The notes: a model not told the origin generated them from the sequence alone. Shown: positions 16,627-26,363, numbered from the stretch's first letter. The stretch is DNA of 36,794 nt from Gammaproteobacteria bacterium (GCA_005877695.1 VBOA01000016.1:16009-52802), one strand, 5' to 3'. A program made the numbers and translations.

Positions 16627-17574
16627 TTATGCGCCCATAGCTAAAATCTTGCTGTAGCGCAGTTCGAGTAATTTTTCCATAGAAAAATATTGAATCTGTG
16701 CTAATTGTTTAATAAGTTCAATTTTTAGTTGGTTAGCCATCTCATCAAAATCAGTATGAGCACCACCCAAAGGTTCTTGAATCACTGCGTCAATCAGTTT
16801 AAGTTTATATAAACGATCAGCATTCATAGCCATTGCTTCTGCTGCATCAGGTGCTTTTTCAGCACTTTTCCATAAAATAGATGCACAGCCTTCAGGAGAA
16901 ATAACTGAATAAACACTATATTGTAGCATCAAAATTCTATCCGCTACACCAATAGCTAATGCTCCGCCTGAGCCACCTTCTCCAATTATTGTTGAAATAA
17001 TAGGTGTCTTCAACTGAGACATAATCTGTAAATTTTGTGCAATGGCACCACTTTGGTTACGTTCTTCTGCATCTATACCAGGATAAGCACCAGGTGTGTC
17101 AATAAAGGTTAGAATGGGCAATTTAAATCTTTCGGCTAATTCCATTAACCGAATTGCTTTACGATAACCTTCTGGTTTAGGCATTCCAAAATTATGTAAC
17201 ACTTTTTCATTGGTGGAACGACCCTTTTGTTGACCAATAATAACTACCGGCTGCTCCGCTAAATTAGCAACTCCGCCAATAATGGAAGGATCATCCGAAA
17301 ATTCTCTATCGCCATGTAATTCATCAAATTCAGTAAAAATTCTACTAATATAGTCAGAAAAATAGGGTCGTTGTGGATGACGCGCCAATTGGACTATTTG
17401 CCATGCATTTAAGGATTGAAAAATAGATTCTGTTAATTCAATTTTTTTTTGCTCTAAACGTTTAATTTCTTCATTGACATTGAGTTCCGCATCGTTACCT
17501 AACTTACGTAGCTCTTCTATTTTTGCCCCAAGTTCTGCGATGGGTTGCTCAAAATCCAAAAACTTAAAGTGCAT
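16627..17574 (-). CDS. accA: Acetyl-CoA carboxylase carboxyltransferase subunit alpha
   Basis: 315 residues, full length. AccA forms the carboxyltransferase with AccD and moves the carboxyl group from biotin to acetyl-CoA, giving malonyl-CoA for fatty acid synthesis. Typical segments are [69 protein letters not shown] and the crotonase-like glycine motif [12 protein letters not shown]. It starts 2 bp after the stop of the small acidic gene upstream, whose TGA lies beside the GTGAG that serves as ribosome binding site, so translation is probably coupled. Confidence 0.97.
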   Translation of the reverse strand: MHFKFLDFEQPIAELGAKIEELRKLGNDAELNVNEEIKRLEQKKIELTESIFQSLNAWQIVQLARHPQRPYFSDYISRIFTEFDELHGDREFSDDPSIIGGVANLAEQPVVIIGQQKGRSTNEKVLHNFGMPKPEGYRKAIRLMELAERFKLPILTFIDTPGAYPGIDAEERNQSGAIAQNLQIMSQLKTPIISTIIGEGGSGGALAIGVADRILMLQYSVYSVISPEGCASILWKSAEKAPDAAEAMAMNADRLYKLKLIDAVIQEPLGGAHTDFDEMANQLKIELIKQLAQIQYFSMEKLLELRYSKILAMGA

Positions 17575-17576
17575 AG

Positions 17577-17873
17577 CTACTCACTTTTGGTTGCATCAGA
17601 AGCTTCTATTACAAGTTCATTTTCAAACTCATAATCAAATTCTTCTCGTAATCGTCGTTGCTCTAAATAATCTTCAATAGCTCGGCGCTTTTCAAGTGAA
17701 AATCGAACAGGCGAGACTTTTGCTTTCTTATTCAATGCATCTAAGGCCAATTCTTCAGGCCATGTATCTAATTCTTCATCTTCAATATCTAAAATATCTG
17801 GTGACAATTCAGTATCACTACTTCCATCACCATCATCTTCTTCTAATAAAGCCTCTGTTTCTTTATACTCCAT
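17577..17873 (-). CDS. Small acidic protein, PA3496-like
   Basis: 98 residues. The N-terminal half is very acidic ([26 protein letters not shown]). The C-terminal half carries a basic helix with [21 protein letters not shown], resembling the short conserved region of the PA3496 family annotated as putative envelope integrity proteins in Pseudomonas and relatives. The ATG at 17873 follows AGGTAGGATCT. It is the first gene of the accA transcript, only 2 bp ahead of it. Real function unknown; the family call rests on the RR-IE-YLE motif and length. Confidence 0.7.
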   Translation of the reverse strand: MEYKETEALLEEDDGDGSSDTELSPDILDIEDEELDTWPEELALDALNKKAKVSPVRFSLEKRRAIEDYLEQRRLREEFDYEFENELVIEASDATKSE

Positions 17874-17921
17874 AGATCCTACCTATTAAATAAAGCAGCC
17901 TATTTTTAGCGCTTACTTTAG

Positions 17922-17936
17922 TGGGTATAATACCCA
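17922..17936. promoter_or_regulatory. Perfect palindrome upstream of the accA operon
   Basis: TGGGTATAATACCCA is a 7-bp perfect inverted repeat around a single central A. It lies about 50 bp upstream of the acidic gene and next to the repeat at 17946-18036. It could be an operator overlapping a -10-like TATAAT, or the end of an additional degenerate repeat copy; the sequence alone does not decide. Confidence 0.3.
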
Positions 17937-17945
17937 TTTGGCAAG

Positions 17946-18036
17946 TATACTCTTTGCATTTGCACTTTTGTCTATTACTTAGCCATTTCGCAATTTTATT
18001 CCTGGCATTTGCCAAAAGTCCAATTTTGTGAGTATA
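17946..18036. repeat. Short intergenic repeat with inverted ends (copy A)
   Basis: 91 bp starting TATACTC and ending GAGTATA, a perfect 7-bp terminal inverted repeat. Internally it shares TTTTGTCT, TTCGCAAT, TTCCT, TTGCCAAA, TCCA and TTGTG blocks in the same order with the copy at 22968-23086. It sits in the divergent gap between the accA operon and the UDG-like gene, ending 16 bp before that gene's ATG, so it may supply part of its promoter or leader. No transposase is nearby; the structure resembles a non-autonomous palindromic element. Confidence 0.65.
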
Positions 18037-18052
18037 AAACCTCCATCTTATT

Positions 18053-18643
18053 ATGAATAAGCTTTTACCCCTACTCAGAAACATTCGTGAATGCCAACTC
18101 TGTGTCAATCACTTACCTTTAAACCCAAGGCCCATATTACAAGCACATCACTTGAGCCGTGTACTTATCGTTGGTCAAACACCAGGAATTCGGGTACACA
18201 ATACAGGAATTCCTTGGAATGATCCTAGCGGGGATCGTTTACGGCACTGGATGCAACTCGATAAGAAAACATTTTATGACACAAATCAAATTGCCATCAT
18301 CCCCATGGGTTTCTGTTATCCTGGAACAGGACCTTCGGGCGATTTACCGCCACGAAAAGAATGTGCAAGGACTTGGTTACCTAAACTATTAGCTAATCTA
18401 CCGAATATTCAACTGACCTTATTAATCGGCCAATATGCACAAAAACATTATTTGGGTAACCTTACAAAACCAAATTTAACAGAAACTGTAGCTTCTTACC
18501 TAGATTATCTTCCGGCTTTTTTTCCATTGCCGCATCCCTCGCCGCGCAACAATATTTGGCTAAAGCGACATTCCTGGTTTGAGAAAATCATTATCCCAGC
18601 CTTACGTAGTACATGCGCCACAATACTAAATACTCCTCCTTAA
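18053..18643 (+). CDS. Uracil-DNA glycosylase superfamily protein (family 4/5-like)
   Basis: 196 residues. Four cysteines are spaced like the [4Fe-4S] ligands of family 4 and 5 enzymes: C14-x2-C17 and C88-x15-C104. Motif A appears as VGQTPGIRVHNTG near 40-52 and motif B as HPSPRN near the C-terminus, where the family 4 equivalent is HPSP. The central GFCYPGTGPSGDLPPRKEC region is also typical. It probably removes uracil or another damaged base from DNA, but the motif A residues differ from classical family 4, so the precise substrate is unsure. No clear ribosome binding site precedes the ATG; the intergenic repeat copy A ends just upstream. Confidence 0.8.
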   Translation: MNKLLPLLRNIRECQLCVNHLPLNPRPILQAHHLSRVLIVGQTPGIRVHNTGIPWNDPSGDRLRHWMQLDKKTFYDTNQIAIIPMGFCYPGTGPSGDLPPRKECARTWLPKLLANLPNIQLTLLIGQYAQKHYLGNLTKPNLTETVASYLDYLPAFFPLPHPSPRNNIWLKRHSWFEKIIIPALRSTCATILNTPP

Positions 18644-18690
18644 TAAATCATTAATTTAGATGAATTCTAAACTCAATCCCTATGCTGAAA

Positions 18691-19155
18691 TTAATCTTTT
18701 TGATCCTCAACTTTTATCTTTTTTGCTGCTGCTTTTTCTCTTTTAGGGATAATTATTCTAAGTACCCCATGTTTCCCTTCAGCGCTTATTTTATCGGCGT
18801 TTGCCGTGTCAGGCAAAGCAAAACGGCGATAAAAGCTTCCTTTAGATCGTTCAATTCGAGTATATCCTTCACTTTCTTCTGTATGTGTCGCATTTCTCTC
18901 GCCTTTAATGGTTAATATTCCATTTTCCATGGAGATTTCAATATCCTTCGGATCGACGCCTGGAATATCTGCAAAAAGTACAAAACGAGTAGGTTCTTCT
19001 TTGATATCAACCGCTGGGGCCCAATGGCTAGTTTCAACCATGGAACTATCTTCAATCAGTTGATGACTGGGATCAAACAATTGGTCCCACTCTTGGGATA
19101 GACGGTGTAACTGATGAAATAATGAAGGGGATCTATATCTTATAAAATTTGGCAT
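18691..19155 (-). CDS. Small heat-shock protein, Hsp20/alpha-crystallin family
   Basis: 154 residues. An N-terminal arm (about 1-45) is followed by an alpha-crystallin domain with the WAPAVDIKEE start, FADIPGVDPKDIEISMENGILTIKGER and the closing GVLRIIIPKRE, then a short tail containing an IKV (IxI/V-type) oligomer motif. It is an ATP-independent holdase. The ribosome binding site AAGGAGGA at a spacing of about 8 is among the strongest in the window, suggesting high expression when induced. No sigma32 consensus was recognised upstream. It converges on the UDG-like gene. Confidence 0.95.
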   Translation of the reverse strand: MPNFIRYRSPSLFHQLHRLSQEWDQLFDPSHQLIEDSSMVETSHWAPAVDIKEEPTRFVLFADIPGVDPKDIEISMENGILTIKGERNATHTEESEGYTRIERSKGSFYRRFALPDTANADKISAEGKHGVLRIIIPKREKAAAKKIKVEDQKD

Positions 19156-19341
19156 AAATTCTTCCTCCTTGTTTAAATTACTAGTTTAACTCAAAACAAT
19201 TGATTTGATCAGTTTAATAATTCCCCTCAGCTTTTAGGCCGAAATGCTGATTTAATGTAAATAGAGCCGTTGTTTCATAGAGAAACAGACTTATTTCTGG
19301 TAAAGTAAAAACTTTCAGATTTTTACTATAAAATAAAATTT

Positions 19342-19662
19342 ATGCCCTATTATCAATATCATATCTTCATATGCACTAATCTAAGGGAAAATAATAAAGA
19401 TTGTTGCGCTAAACGCGGCGCTAAGCCATTGTTAGATTATTTAAAAAATAAGATAAAACAATTGGCCGAAAATCAGCAACAAAAAATTCGGGTGAGCCAT
19501 TCCGGGTGCCTAGGACGGTGTAGTTTAGGTCCGCTAATGGTCATTTATCCTGAAAGCACCTGGTATCATTATGAGAATCAACATGATATTGACGCAATTA
19601 TTGAACAACACTTAATCAAACAACAAATAGCACATCGACTACTATTAGCTAATGCAAAATAA
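19342..19662 (+). CDS. Thioredoxin-like [2Fe-2S] ferredoxin domain protein
   Basis: 106 residues. Probable cluster ligands are C11, C21 or C22, C56 and C60 in FICTN...DCCAKRG and HSGCLGRCSLGP, followed by VIYPESTWYHY, the usual pattern of thioredoxin-like [2Fe-2S] ferredoxins. It is a small electron-transfer or sensory protein with no assigned partner. It is first in a compact plus-strand operon; its end overlaps the acyltransferase start by 11 bp. A 7-bp inverted repeat (GTAAAAA/TTTTTAC, 19305-19326) and a TATAAA box lie immediately upstream, implying a very short leader. Confidence 0.87.
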   Translation: MPYYQYHIFICTNLRENNKDCCAKRGAKPLLDYLKNKIKQLAENQQQKIRVSHSGCLGRCSLGPLMVIYPESTWYHYENQHDIDAIIEQHLIKQQIAHRLLLANAK

Positions 19663-20560
19663 TTTTTTAGATCTGATACATCCTCGTTATTGGCCTACTT
19701 GGTTAGGATTAGGAATCCTATATCTCATTACTAAACTTCCTTACCGTTTACAAATCCTATTTGGTAAAAATTTAGGCCGGATCTCCTATTATTTACTAAA
19801 AAAATTTCGACATACTGCGGAAATTAATCTGAAACTTTGTTTTCCTGAATTATCTAATAAAGAACAAAAAGAATTAGTAAAAAAACAATTTCAATCCTTA
19901 GGAATGGGACTCATCGAATCTGCGATGGCTTGGTGGATGCCAGATCATAAACTAGACGCTCTAATTCATGTACAAGGATTAGAGCATTTGCAGGACGCAC
20001 TCACCAGAAAAAAGGGGGTACTTATTTTAAGTGCCCATTTTACCTCTTTGGATATCTGTGGACGTCTTTTTTCTAGCATTTTTCCAATGCATGTTGTTTA
20101 CCGTGAACAAAAGAACCAAGTGATCGATAAATTATTAAAACAACATCGCCACTTTAAATGGATGCAGCCCATACATCGCCATGCCATTCGCCAAATTATT
20201 AAAACTTTGAAACAAAACAAAGCTATTTGGTATGCAGCCGATCAAGACTACGGGCCTACACATAGCATTTTTTCACCATTTTTTAATATTCCTACTGCCA
20301 CCATTACAACACCTAGTCGCTATGCCCATCAAACTGGAGCAGAAGTGGTCACTTTATTTTATCACCGTCTGCCAAGAAGCAAAGGTTACCAAATTACTAT
20401 CGGGCCTGTTTTAGAAAATTTTGCTAAGGGAGACGATTTCCAAGATATGCTGCGTTTTAACCAACTATTAGAACAAGCTATTTGCGCTAACCCTGATCAA
20501 TATCTTTGGATACATCGACGCTTTAAAACACGTCCCCCAGGTGACCTGTATCTCTATTAA
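19652..20560 (+). CDS. Lipid A biosynthesis acyltransferase (LpxL/HtrB family)
   Basis: 302 residues, with a single hydrophobic N-terminal segment (about 14-36) anchoring it to the inner membrane. The catalytic dyad motif HX4D is H129-FTSL-D134, inside the conserved KGVLILSAHFTSLD segment. Further family blocks are VYREQKN, AIWYAADQDYGP and the closing PDQYLWIHRRFKTRPPG. It transfers a secondary acyl chain from acyl-ACP to the lipid A precursor on the cytoplasmic face. Whether it is the LpxL-type or LpxM-type step cannot be told from the sequence. It overlaps the ferredoxin gene and precedes the permease pair by 8 bp. Confidence 0.92.
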   Translation: MQNNFLDLIHPRYWPTWLGLGILYLITKLPYRLQILFGKNLGRISYYLLKKFRHTAEINLKLCFPELSNKEQKELVKKQFQSLGMGLIESAMAWWMPDHKLDALIHVQGLEHLQDALTRKKGVLILSAHFTSLDICGRLFSSIFPMHVVYREQKNQVIDKLLKQHRHFKWMQPIHRHAIRQIIKTLKQNKAIWYAADQDYGPTHSIFSPFFNIPTATITTPSRYAHQTGAEVVTLFYHRLPRSKGYQITIGPVLENFAKGDDFQDMLRFNQLLEQAICANPDQYLWIHRRFKTRPPGDLYLY

Positions 20561-20568
20561 AAATAAAT

Positions 20569-21771
20569 ATGAGCAATAAATTTATCGGTGGAATATTACT
20601 TATTATTGGTACCAGCATAGGAGGAGGAATGTTAGCTCTACCTATTGCTACTGCGCAATTAGGTTTTATCAATGCCTTAATTTTTTTAGTAGTCTGCTGG
20701 GCTATGATGACTGCAGCTGCATTGCTTATTTTAGAAGTTAATCTCTGGCATAGCATAAACAGTAATTTAATTAGTATGGCTAAAACAACCTTAGGTAAAT
20801 TTGGTCAAACTATAGCATGGCTTAGTTATCTTTTATTGCTCTATGCCTTACTAGCGGCTTACATGGCAGGTGGAGGCGATTTTTTAAAGCATCTTCTAAT
20901 AACATTTCATTTAAATCTTTCCATAAAAATTTCCGCTGTAATATTTACAGGATTATTAAGTTTAATTGTTTATAAAGGATTAGGATCGGTCGATTATGTT
21001 AATAGAGGTTTAATGATTAGCAAATTATTATCCTTTATTTTATTAGTAATTTGTATTTTTCCTTTTATTTCTATTCGATACTTATTTAGTTTGGAAAATT
21101 CATATCAGCTTAGTGTTATTTTAAGCAGTGCTACGGTTATTATGACCTCATTTGGTTTTGCAGTAATAATCCCAAGCTTACGTAGTTATTTTAACAATGA
21201 CTTGTTTATGTTACGTCGGACTATTCTCATTGGCAGCTTAATTCCATTATTCTGTTATATTTTGTGGGAATTAACAATTATAGGCGCCATCCCCAGACAT
21301 GGAAATTCGGGCTTACTTTCCATGTATCATTCGGGACATTCCACTAGTAACTTAATCTCTGCCTTGAATCATTTGCTGGATAATCGTTTAGTTAATTTTT
21401 TAGCCAAAATATTTACCTCAATATGTTTTGCCACTTCTTTTTTAGGTGTCGCTTTAAGCTTATTTGATTTTTTTAGTGATGGATTACAAATTGAAAAAAA
21501 AGGTTTAAAAAAGCTGGTTCTCTATGCATTTACTTTTTTCCCTCCGTTATTTATTGCTAATCATTACCCCGATGCTTTTATCATGGCATTATCTTATGCT
21601 GGGATACTTTGTGCCATTCTACTCGTACTGCTTCCTGCTATGATGACCTGGAGTGGTCGCTATATTAAAAAATGTGCCTTAGGATATCAAGTTTCAGGAG
21701 GAAAACCCTTATTACTGAGTTTAATGATAATGGCATTATTTATTATTATTCTAAGTCTCATTTTTCACTAA
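20569..21771 (+). CDS. Aromatic amino-acid permease, TyrP/Mtr family (copy 1)
   Basis: 400 residues with about 11 membrane helices. The start GGILLIIGTSIGGGMLALPIATA is the helix-1 signature of the hydroxy/aromatic amino acid permease family (TyrP, Mtr, TnaB), proton-driven importers of tyrosine or tryptophan. Other conserved parts are SYLLLLYALLAAYMAGGGDF and SFGFAVIIPSLRSYF. It lies 8 bp after the acyltransferase and 6 bp before a paralogue, so it is in the same transcript. Substrate unassigned. Confidence 0.9.
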   Translation: MSNKFIGGILLIIGTSIGGGMLALPIATAQLGFINALIFLVVCWAMMTAAALLILEVNLWHSINSNLISMAKTTLGKFGQTIAWLSYLLLLYALLAAYMAGGGDFLKHLLITFHLNLSIKISAVIFTGLLSLIVYKGLGSVDYVNRGLMISKLLSFILLVICIFPFISIRYLFSLENSYQLSVILSSATVIMTSFGFAVIIPSLRSYFNNDLFMLRRTILIGSLIPLFCYILWELTIIGAIPRHGNSGLLSMYHSGHSTSNLISALNHLLDNRLVNFLAKIFTSICFATSFLGVALSLFDFFSDGLQIEKKGLKKLVLYAFTFFPPLFIANHYPDAFIMALSYAGILCAILLVLLPAMMTWSGRYIKKCALGYQVSGGKPLLLSLMIMALFIIILSLIFH

Positions 21772-21777
21772 AAATCT

Positions 21778-22965
21778 ATGAATATAAAACAGTTTGGCGG
21801 TATTCTCTTAATTACTGGCAATGCCATAGGGGGCGGGATGTTAGCTTTACCTCTTGCAACTGCTCAATCAGGCTTTTTATATTCATCGCTTTTTTTGATA
21901 GCTTGTTGGGGAGTCATGTTAGCCGGGGGTCTGCTGATTCTAGAAGTAAATCTTTGGTTTCCTCCTAATAGTCATTTAATTTCCATGGCACGCGCAACCT
22001 TGGGAATCCCAGGTGAGATCATCGCCTGGTTATGTTATTTATTATTGCTCTATGCTTTACTTGCAGCCTATATTGCAGGTGGTTCAGATTTTTTACAAGG
22101 TATATTACAGAAAATAAATTTCCATTTTTCACCAATTACTACCAGCATTTTATTTTTACTTATCTTAGGTCCTATTGTTTATAAAGGTATGCATTCTGTG
22201 GATTTAATGAATCGAATTCTTATGGGAGGGAAATTACTAATTTTTTTACTCCTAATATTATGTCTATTTCCTTTTATATCAACCACGCAACTGATACAAG
22301 GAAATTTACAACATTTACCAAAAAGTCTGAGTATCATCATTACCTCGTTTGGCTTTGCCGCCATTATTCCAAGTTTACGCAGTTACTTTCATAGTAATGT
22401 TAAACAATTACGTCAAGTTATTATTCTAGGTAGTATAATTCCCCTTATTTGTTACATTTTTTGGAATGGGGCTATTATGGGAGTTATACCTATCAATAGT
22501 CTTTTAACTATTGCCCAGTCCAATCAATCGACTAGTCACTTAACCAACACATTAAGTTATTTATTAAATAGAAATAGTATTACCTTATTTGCTTGGATTT
22601 TTACATCGCTATGTTTAGCAACTTCTTTTTTAGGCGTTGGTATTAGTTTATTCGATTTCTTGTTTGATGGCTTTGCCTTCAAGCAAACAGAAAAAAATAA
22701 ATTTATCGTCTATTTGCTTACTTTCTTACCTCCTCTATTGATTGTTTTGTTTTATCCTGCCTCATTTATGCTGGCTTTGAATTATGCAGGCATATGGTGC
22801 GCTATCTTATTAGCTTTGCTTCCCGCACTAATGGCTTGGTCGGGACGTTATAGACAAGAAATTAATGCTCCCTACCGGGTAAGGGGAGGAAAAAATTTAC
22901 TAAGTTTGCTGATTCTGTCCTCCTCTATTATTATTGCGCATGCGATTATAGTTGATGTTTTTTAA
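21778..22965 (+). CDS. Aromatic amino-acid permease, TyrP/Mtr family (copy 2)
   Basis: 395 residues, about 11 membrane helices, collinear along its whole length with the preceding gene and roughly 50-60% identical to it in the N-terminal third by eye: GGILLITGNAIGGGMLALPLATA, LCYLLLLYALLAAYIAGGSDF, SFGFAAIIPSLRSYF. The pair is a tandem duplication that has diverged, perhaps to different aromatic substrates. It is the last gene of the operon; the intergenic repeat copy B begins 3 bp after its stop. Confidence 0.9.
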   Translation: MNIKQFGGILLITGNAIGGGMLALPLATAQSGFLYSSLFLIACWGVMLAGGLLILEVNLWFPPNSHLISMARATLGIPGEIIAWLCYLLLLYALLAAYIAGGSDFLQGILQKINFHFSPITTSILFLLILGPIVYKGMHSVDLMNRILMGGKLLIFLLLILCLFPFISTTQLIQGNLQHLPKSLSIIITSFGFAAIIPSLRSYFHSNVKQLRQVIILGSIIPLICYIFWNGAIMGVIPINSLLTIAQSNQSTSHLTNTLSYLLNRNSITLFAWIFTSLCLATSFLGVGISLFDFLFDGFAFKQTEKNKFIVYLLTFLPPLLIVLFYPASFMLALNYAGIWCAILLALLPALMAWSGRYRQEINAPYRVRGGKNLLSLLILSSSIIIAHAIIVDVF

Positions 22966-22967
22966 TT

Positions 22968-23086
22968 TATACTCTTCGCACTTAAATTTTTGTCTGCACC
23001 GCTTAATTCGCAATCCTGAGTTCCTATACACTTCGGTTGCTTCTTTTTTGTGACGTCTTGCCAAAGATCCACATTGTGTGAGTATA
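22968..23086. repeat. Short intergenic repeat with inverted ends (copy B)
   Basis: 119 bp bounded by TATACTC (22968-22974) and GAGTATA (23080-23086), a perfect 7-bp terminal inverted repeat. Shared internal blocks with copy A are listed under 17946-18036; copy B carries about 28 extra bases in the middle. It occupies most of the gap between the permease pair and tkt and ends shortly before the tkt promoter. Confidence 0.65.
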
Positions 23087-23100
23087 TTTGCATTGTATTT

Positions 23101-23129
23101 TTTAAGTTTTTAAAATTCCTGATTATAAT
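23101..23129 (+). promoter_or_regulatory. Candidate promoter for tkt-gap
   Basis: A perfect TATAAT -10 box (23124-23129) is preceded at 17 bases by a weak TTTAAG (23101-23106). Transcription would start near 23136, inside the upstream ATG at 23134. This favours the ATG at 23149 as the true start of tkt, with a leader of about 13 nt. Confidence 0.45.
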
Positions 23130-23148
23130 GTAAATGGGAAAATCTTTA

Positions 23149-25149
23149 ATGTCCTACCAAAAAAAATATGCCGACGCCATTCGTTTTTTAAGCATAGATG
23201 CTGTGGAAAAAGCCAATTCGGGCCATCCCGGCATGCCCATGGGAATGGCTGACATTGCAACTGTTCTATGGAGAGAATTTTTAATTCATAATCCCCATAA
23301 TCCTAACTGGAGCAATCGCGATCGTTTTATTTTATCGAATGGTCACGGATCAATGCTACATTATGCCTTACTTCATTTAACCGGCTATGATCTTCCATTG
23401 TCAGAGATTAAAAGGTTTCGCCAATTACACTCAAAAACGCCTGGACATCCTGAAGTAGGCTTGACTCCCGGCATAGAAACAACAACGGGGCCACTTGGCC
23501 AAGGATTTGCGAATGCCGTGGGTATGGCCTTAGCGGAAAAAAATCTGGCTGCTCATTTTAATCATCCTTCTCACACCATTATCGATCATTTTACTTATGT
23601 ATTTTTAGGTGATGGTTGTTTAATGGAAGGTCTTTCTCATGAAGCAGCTTCTCTGGCAGGATGTTTAGGTTTAGGTAAATTAATCGCTTTTTGGGATGAT
23701 AATAACATCTCTATCGATGGTAATGTCTCAGGCTGGTTTAAAGATAATACACCCGAACGCTTTAAAGCTTATCATTGGCATGTTATTCCTGATATTGATG
23801 GTCATAATCCAAAACAAATTAAGAAAGCTATCGAAAATGCTCGCGCTGTTACAGATAAACCAAGCTTACTTTGCTGTAAAACCAAAATTGCTTTTGGTGC
23901 TCCAAACTTAGTGGATAGTCATCAAGCACATGGGGCAGCATTAGGAGAAAAAGAAGTGGCTGCCACCCGACATGCATTAAAATGGAATTATCCTCCCTTC
24001 GAAATACCAAAAGATATTTATCAAGCATGGGATGCTCGTTCTAAAGGCGAGACTTTAGAAAAATCTTGGGAAGAAAAATGGAATGCTTATCAAACAGCTT
24101 TTCCGGAACTCGCCAAAGAGTATCAGCGTAGAATTCATAGAAAATTACCCCTAAATTGGGAAGAAAAAACCAAAAAAATTATCGAAAATGTTTATAAAAA
24201 TCCAACAGAAAAAATTGCAACACGTAAAGCCTCTCAAAATGCTTTAAATGTCTTTGCCCCTCTTTTACCAGAATTATTAGGTGGATCTGCGGATCTGACA
24301 GAATCCAATTCTACTTTATGGAGAGGATCTAAAATTTTAACCAAAGAAAATCCATCGGGTAATTATGTTCACTATGGAGTTCGGGAATTCGGTATGTCTG
24401 CTATGATGAACGGCATAGCCCTCCATGGAGGACTCATTCCTTATGGAGGAACTTTTTTAGTCTTTAGTGATTATGCACGTAATGCTGTTCGTTTATCCGC
24501 ATTAATGAAACAACATGTTATTTTTATTTATACTCACGATTCGATCGGACTAGGCGAAGATGGTCCAACTCATCAACCTATAGAACATATCAATAGCTTA
24601 AGACTTATCCCAAATCTTTCAGTTTGGCGACCTTGTGACGCACTCGAAACCACAATTGCTTGGCAGCAAGCTATACAACATTTAGGTCCCACTTGTTTAT
24701 TACTCACTCGACAAGCTTTACCCTCGCAAATCCATCATCAAGAAACCTTACAATCTATCCATCGAGGCGCTTACATTCTTCTCGAAAGTCCATCAACACC
24801 AGAAGCTATTATCATAGCAACAGGTTCTGAAGTTAGCTTAGCGATAAGTGCTGCGCAAGCTTTAAATCAGCAAGGTAGACAAATCAGAGTAGTTTCTATG
24901 CCTTCAGCTGATCGTTTTGAACAACAAGACTTAGCTTATAAAACTAAAATTTTACCTAATTCGATTACAGTACGGATTGTTATAGAAGCAGGAAATAAAG
25001 ATTTTTGGTATCGATATGTAGGTAATAAAGGTAAAGTAATCGGACTTGATCAGTTTGGAGAATCTGCACCGGCTACAGATGTTTTTAAAAATTTTGGATT
25101 TACTACAGAAAATGTTATTAAAACACTAAATCAATTATTAGCTGATTAA
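23149..25149 (+). CDS. tkt: Transketolase
   Basis: About 666 residues from the ATG at 23149; an in-frame ATG at 23134 would add five residues but lies at or before the predicted transcription start. The thiamine-diphosphate enzyme moves two-carbon units between sugar phosphates, linking glycolysis with the pentose phosphate pathway. Conserved parts are [31 protein letters not shown], the ThDP/metal motif GDGCLMEG...[17 protein letters not shown], the [12 protein letters not shown] segment and [19 protein letters not shown]. gap follows after 16 bp. In Legionella and Coxiella this pair commonly continues into pgk and pyk; here it does not. Confidence 0.97.
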   Translation: MSYQKKYADAIRFLSIDAVEKANSGHPGMPMGMADIATVLWREFLIHNPHNPNWSNRDRFILSNGHGSMLHYALLHLTGYDLPLSEIKRFRQLHSKTPGHPEVGLTPGIETTTGPLGQGFANAVGMALAEKNLAAHFNHPSHTIIDHFTYVFLGDGCLMEGLSHEAASLAGCLGLGKLIAFWDDNNISIDGNVSGWFKDNTPERFKAYHWHVIPDIDGHNPKQIKKAIENARAVTDKPSLLCCKTKIAFGAPNLVDSHQAHGAALGEKEVAATRHALKWNYPPFEIPKDIYQAWDARSKGETLEKSWEEKWNAYQTAFPELAKEYQRRIHRKLPLNWEEKTKKIIENVYKNPTEKIATRKASQNALNVFAPLLPELLGGSADLTESNSTLWRGSKILTKENPSGNYVHYGVREFGMSAMMNGIALHGGLIPYGGTFLVFSDYARNAVRLSALMKQHVIFIYTHDSIGLGEDGPTHQPIEHINSLRLIPNLSVWRPCDALETTIAWQQAIQHLGPTCLLLTRQALPSQIHHQETLQSIHRGAYILLESPSTPEAIIIATGSEVSLAISAAQALNQQGRQIRVVSMPSADRFEQQDLAYKTKILPNSITVRIVIEAGNKDFWYRYVGNKGKVIGLDQFGESAPATDVFKNFGFTTENVIKTLNQLLAD

Positions 25150-25165
25150 GCTATGGGGAGTTACT

Positions 25166-26179
25166 ATGACAACACGTATTGCTATTAATGGTTATGGACG
25201 TATAGGCCGTAATATTTTAAGAGCTTTTTTTGAAAACCCTAAACACCATGATATCGAAATTGCTGCGATAAACGACTTAGGTAATATCGAAATTAATGCT
25301 CATCTGACACGTTATGACACTACTCATGGAAAATTTGCAGGAACTATAAATATAGATAAAGATTATTTAGTTATAAATGGACAGCGGATAAAAATCTTCT
25401 CAGAACGCGATCCAGAAAATTTACCTTGGAAAGAATTAGATGTGGATGTTGTGCATGAATGTACAGGTCTATTCACGTCACCAGAAAAAGCGGGAAAACA
25501 TATCAAAGCAGGTGCAAAAAAAGTCATTATTTCTGCTCCGGCCGGTAATGGGGTTGATGCAACTATTGTTTATGGGGTTAACCATCATGACTTGAAAAGT
25601 AGCGATATTATAATTTCTAATGCCTCTTGCACTACCAACTGTTTAGCTCCTCTTGCTAAAGCTTTGCATGAAAATTTAGGGATTATTCATGGCCTAATGA
25701 CGACTATTCATGCTTATACTAACGACCAGGTCCTTATCGACACTTATCATCCTGATATGTACCGTGCACGATCAGCAACCCATTCTATGATCCCAGCTAA
25801 AACAGGGGCGGCTTCTGCGCTCGGTTTAGTGCTACCTGAACTAGCTGGAAAACTGGATGGTTTAGCTGTGCGGGTTCCTACGATAAACGTGTCATTAGTA
25901 GATTTAAGCTTTCAAGCAAAACGCACAACGACAGCAAAAGAAGTAAATGAAATCTTAAAAAAAGCCTCTGAAAGCACTGAACTCAAAGGTTTGCTCAATT
26001 ACAATGAAGAACCACTTGTTTCTATCGATTATAACCACAACCCCGCATCTTCCATAGTAGATGCGCCGCAAACCCGTGTTATAGGGGACTTTGTCAAGGT
26101 CCTTGCCTGGTATGACAACGAATGGGGATTTTCCAATCGGATGCTGGATGTTACTGATGCATTGATGAATGCGCCTTAA
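25166..26179 (+). CDS. gap: Glyceraldehyde-3-phosphate dehydrogenase
   Basis: 337 residues. The NAD-binding N-terminus is [14 protein letters not shown], with NDLG near 36-39 favouring NAD, and the catalytic cysteine is C155 in [12 protein letters not shown]. The later [22 protein letters not shown] and [12 protein letters not shown] blocks are all present. It oxidises glyceraldehyde-3-phosphate to 1,3-bisphosphoglycerate in the cytoplasm. The ribosome binding site GGGGAG is well spaced. It is probably co-transcribed with tkt; 184 bp of AT-rich sequence without a clear terminator separates it from rpoZ. Confidence 0.97.
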   Translation: MTTRIAINGYGRIGRNILRAFFENPKHHDIEIAAINDLGNIEINAHLTRYDTTHGKFAGTINIDKDYLVINGQRIKIFSERDPENLPWKELDVDVVHECTGLFTSPEKAGKHIKAGAKKVIISAPAGNGVDATIVYGVNHHDLKSSDIIISNASCTTNCLAPLAKALHENLGIIHGLMTTIHAYTNDQVLIDTYHPDMYRARSATHSMIPAKTGAASALGLVLPELAGKLDGLAVRVPTINVSLVDLSFQAKRTTTAKEVNEILKKASESTELKGLLNYNEEPLVSIDYNHNPASSIVDAPQTRVIGDFVKVLAWYDNEWGFSNRMLDVTDALMNAP

Positions 26180-26363
26180 TTTATTGAGAAAAACACTTTA
26201 AATTTTAAATTGGCTGAGAATTTCAAGACTTTTAAATAATCCAAGAAGCTTAAAATCCAAAATTTAGGGGAAAAGCTATATATTTATAGGAAATATTGTA
26301 GAGATATAGCCAAATAATGTTATAGTATTAGGTTCAATTTCGCTCAATTAATAGAGAATCCAT

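Noticed and set aside
18644..18690. TTTAGA/TCTAAA hairpin between the UDG-like gene and hsp20.
   Set aside because: A six-base, AT-only stem without a T-run on either side is too weak to call a terminator.
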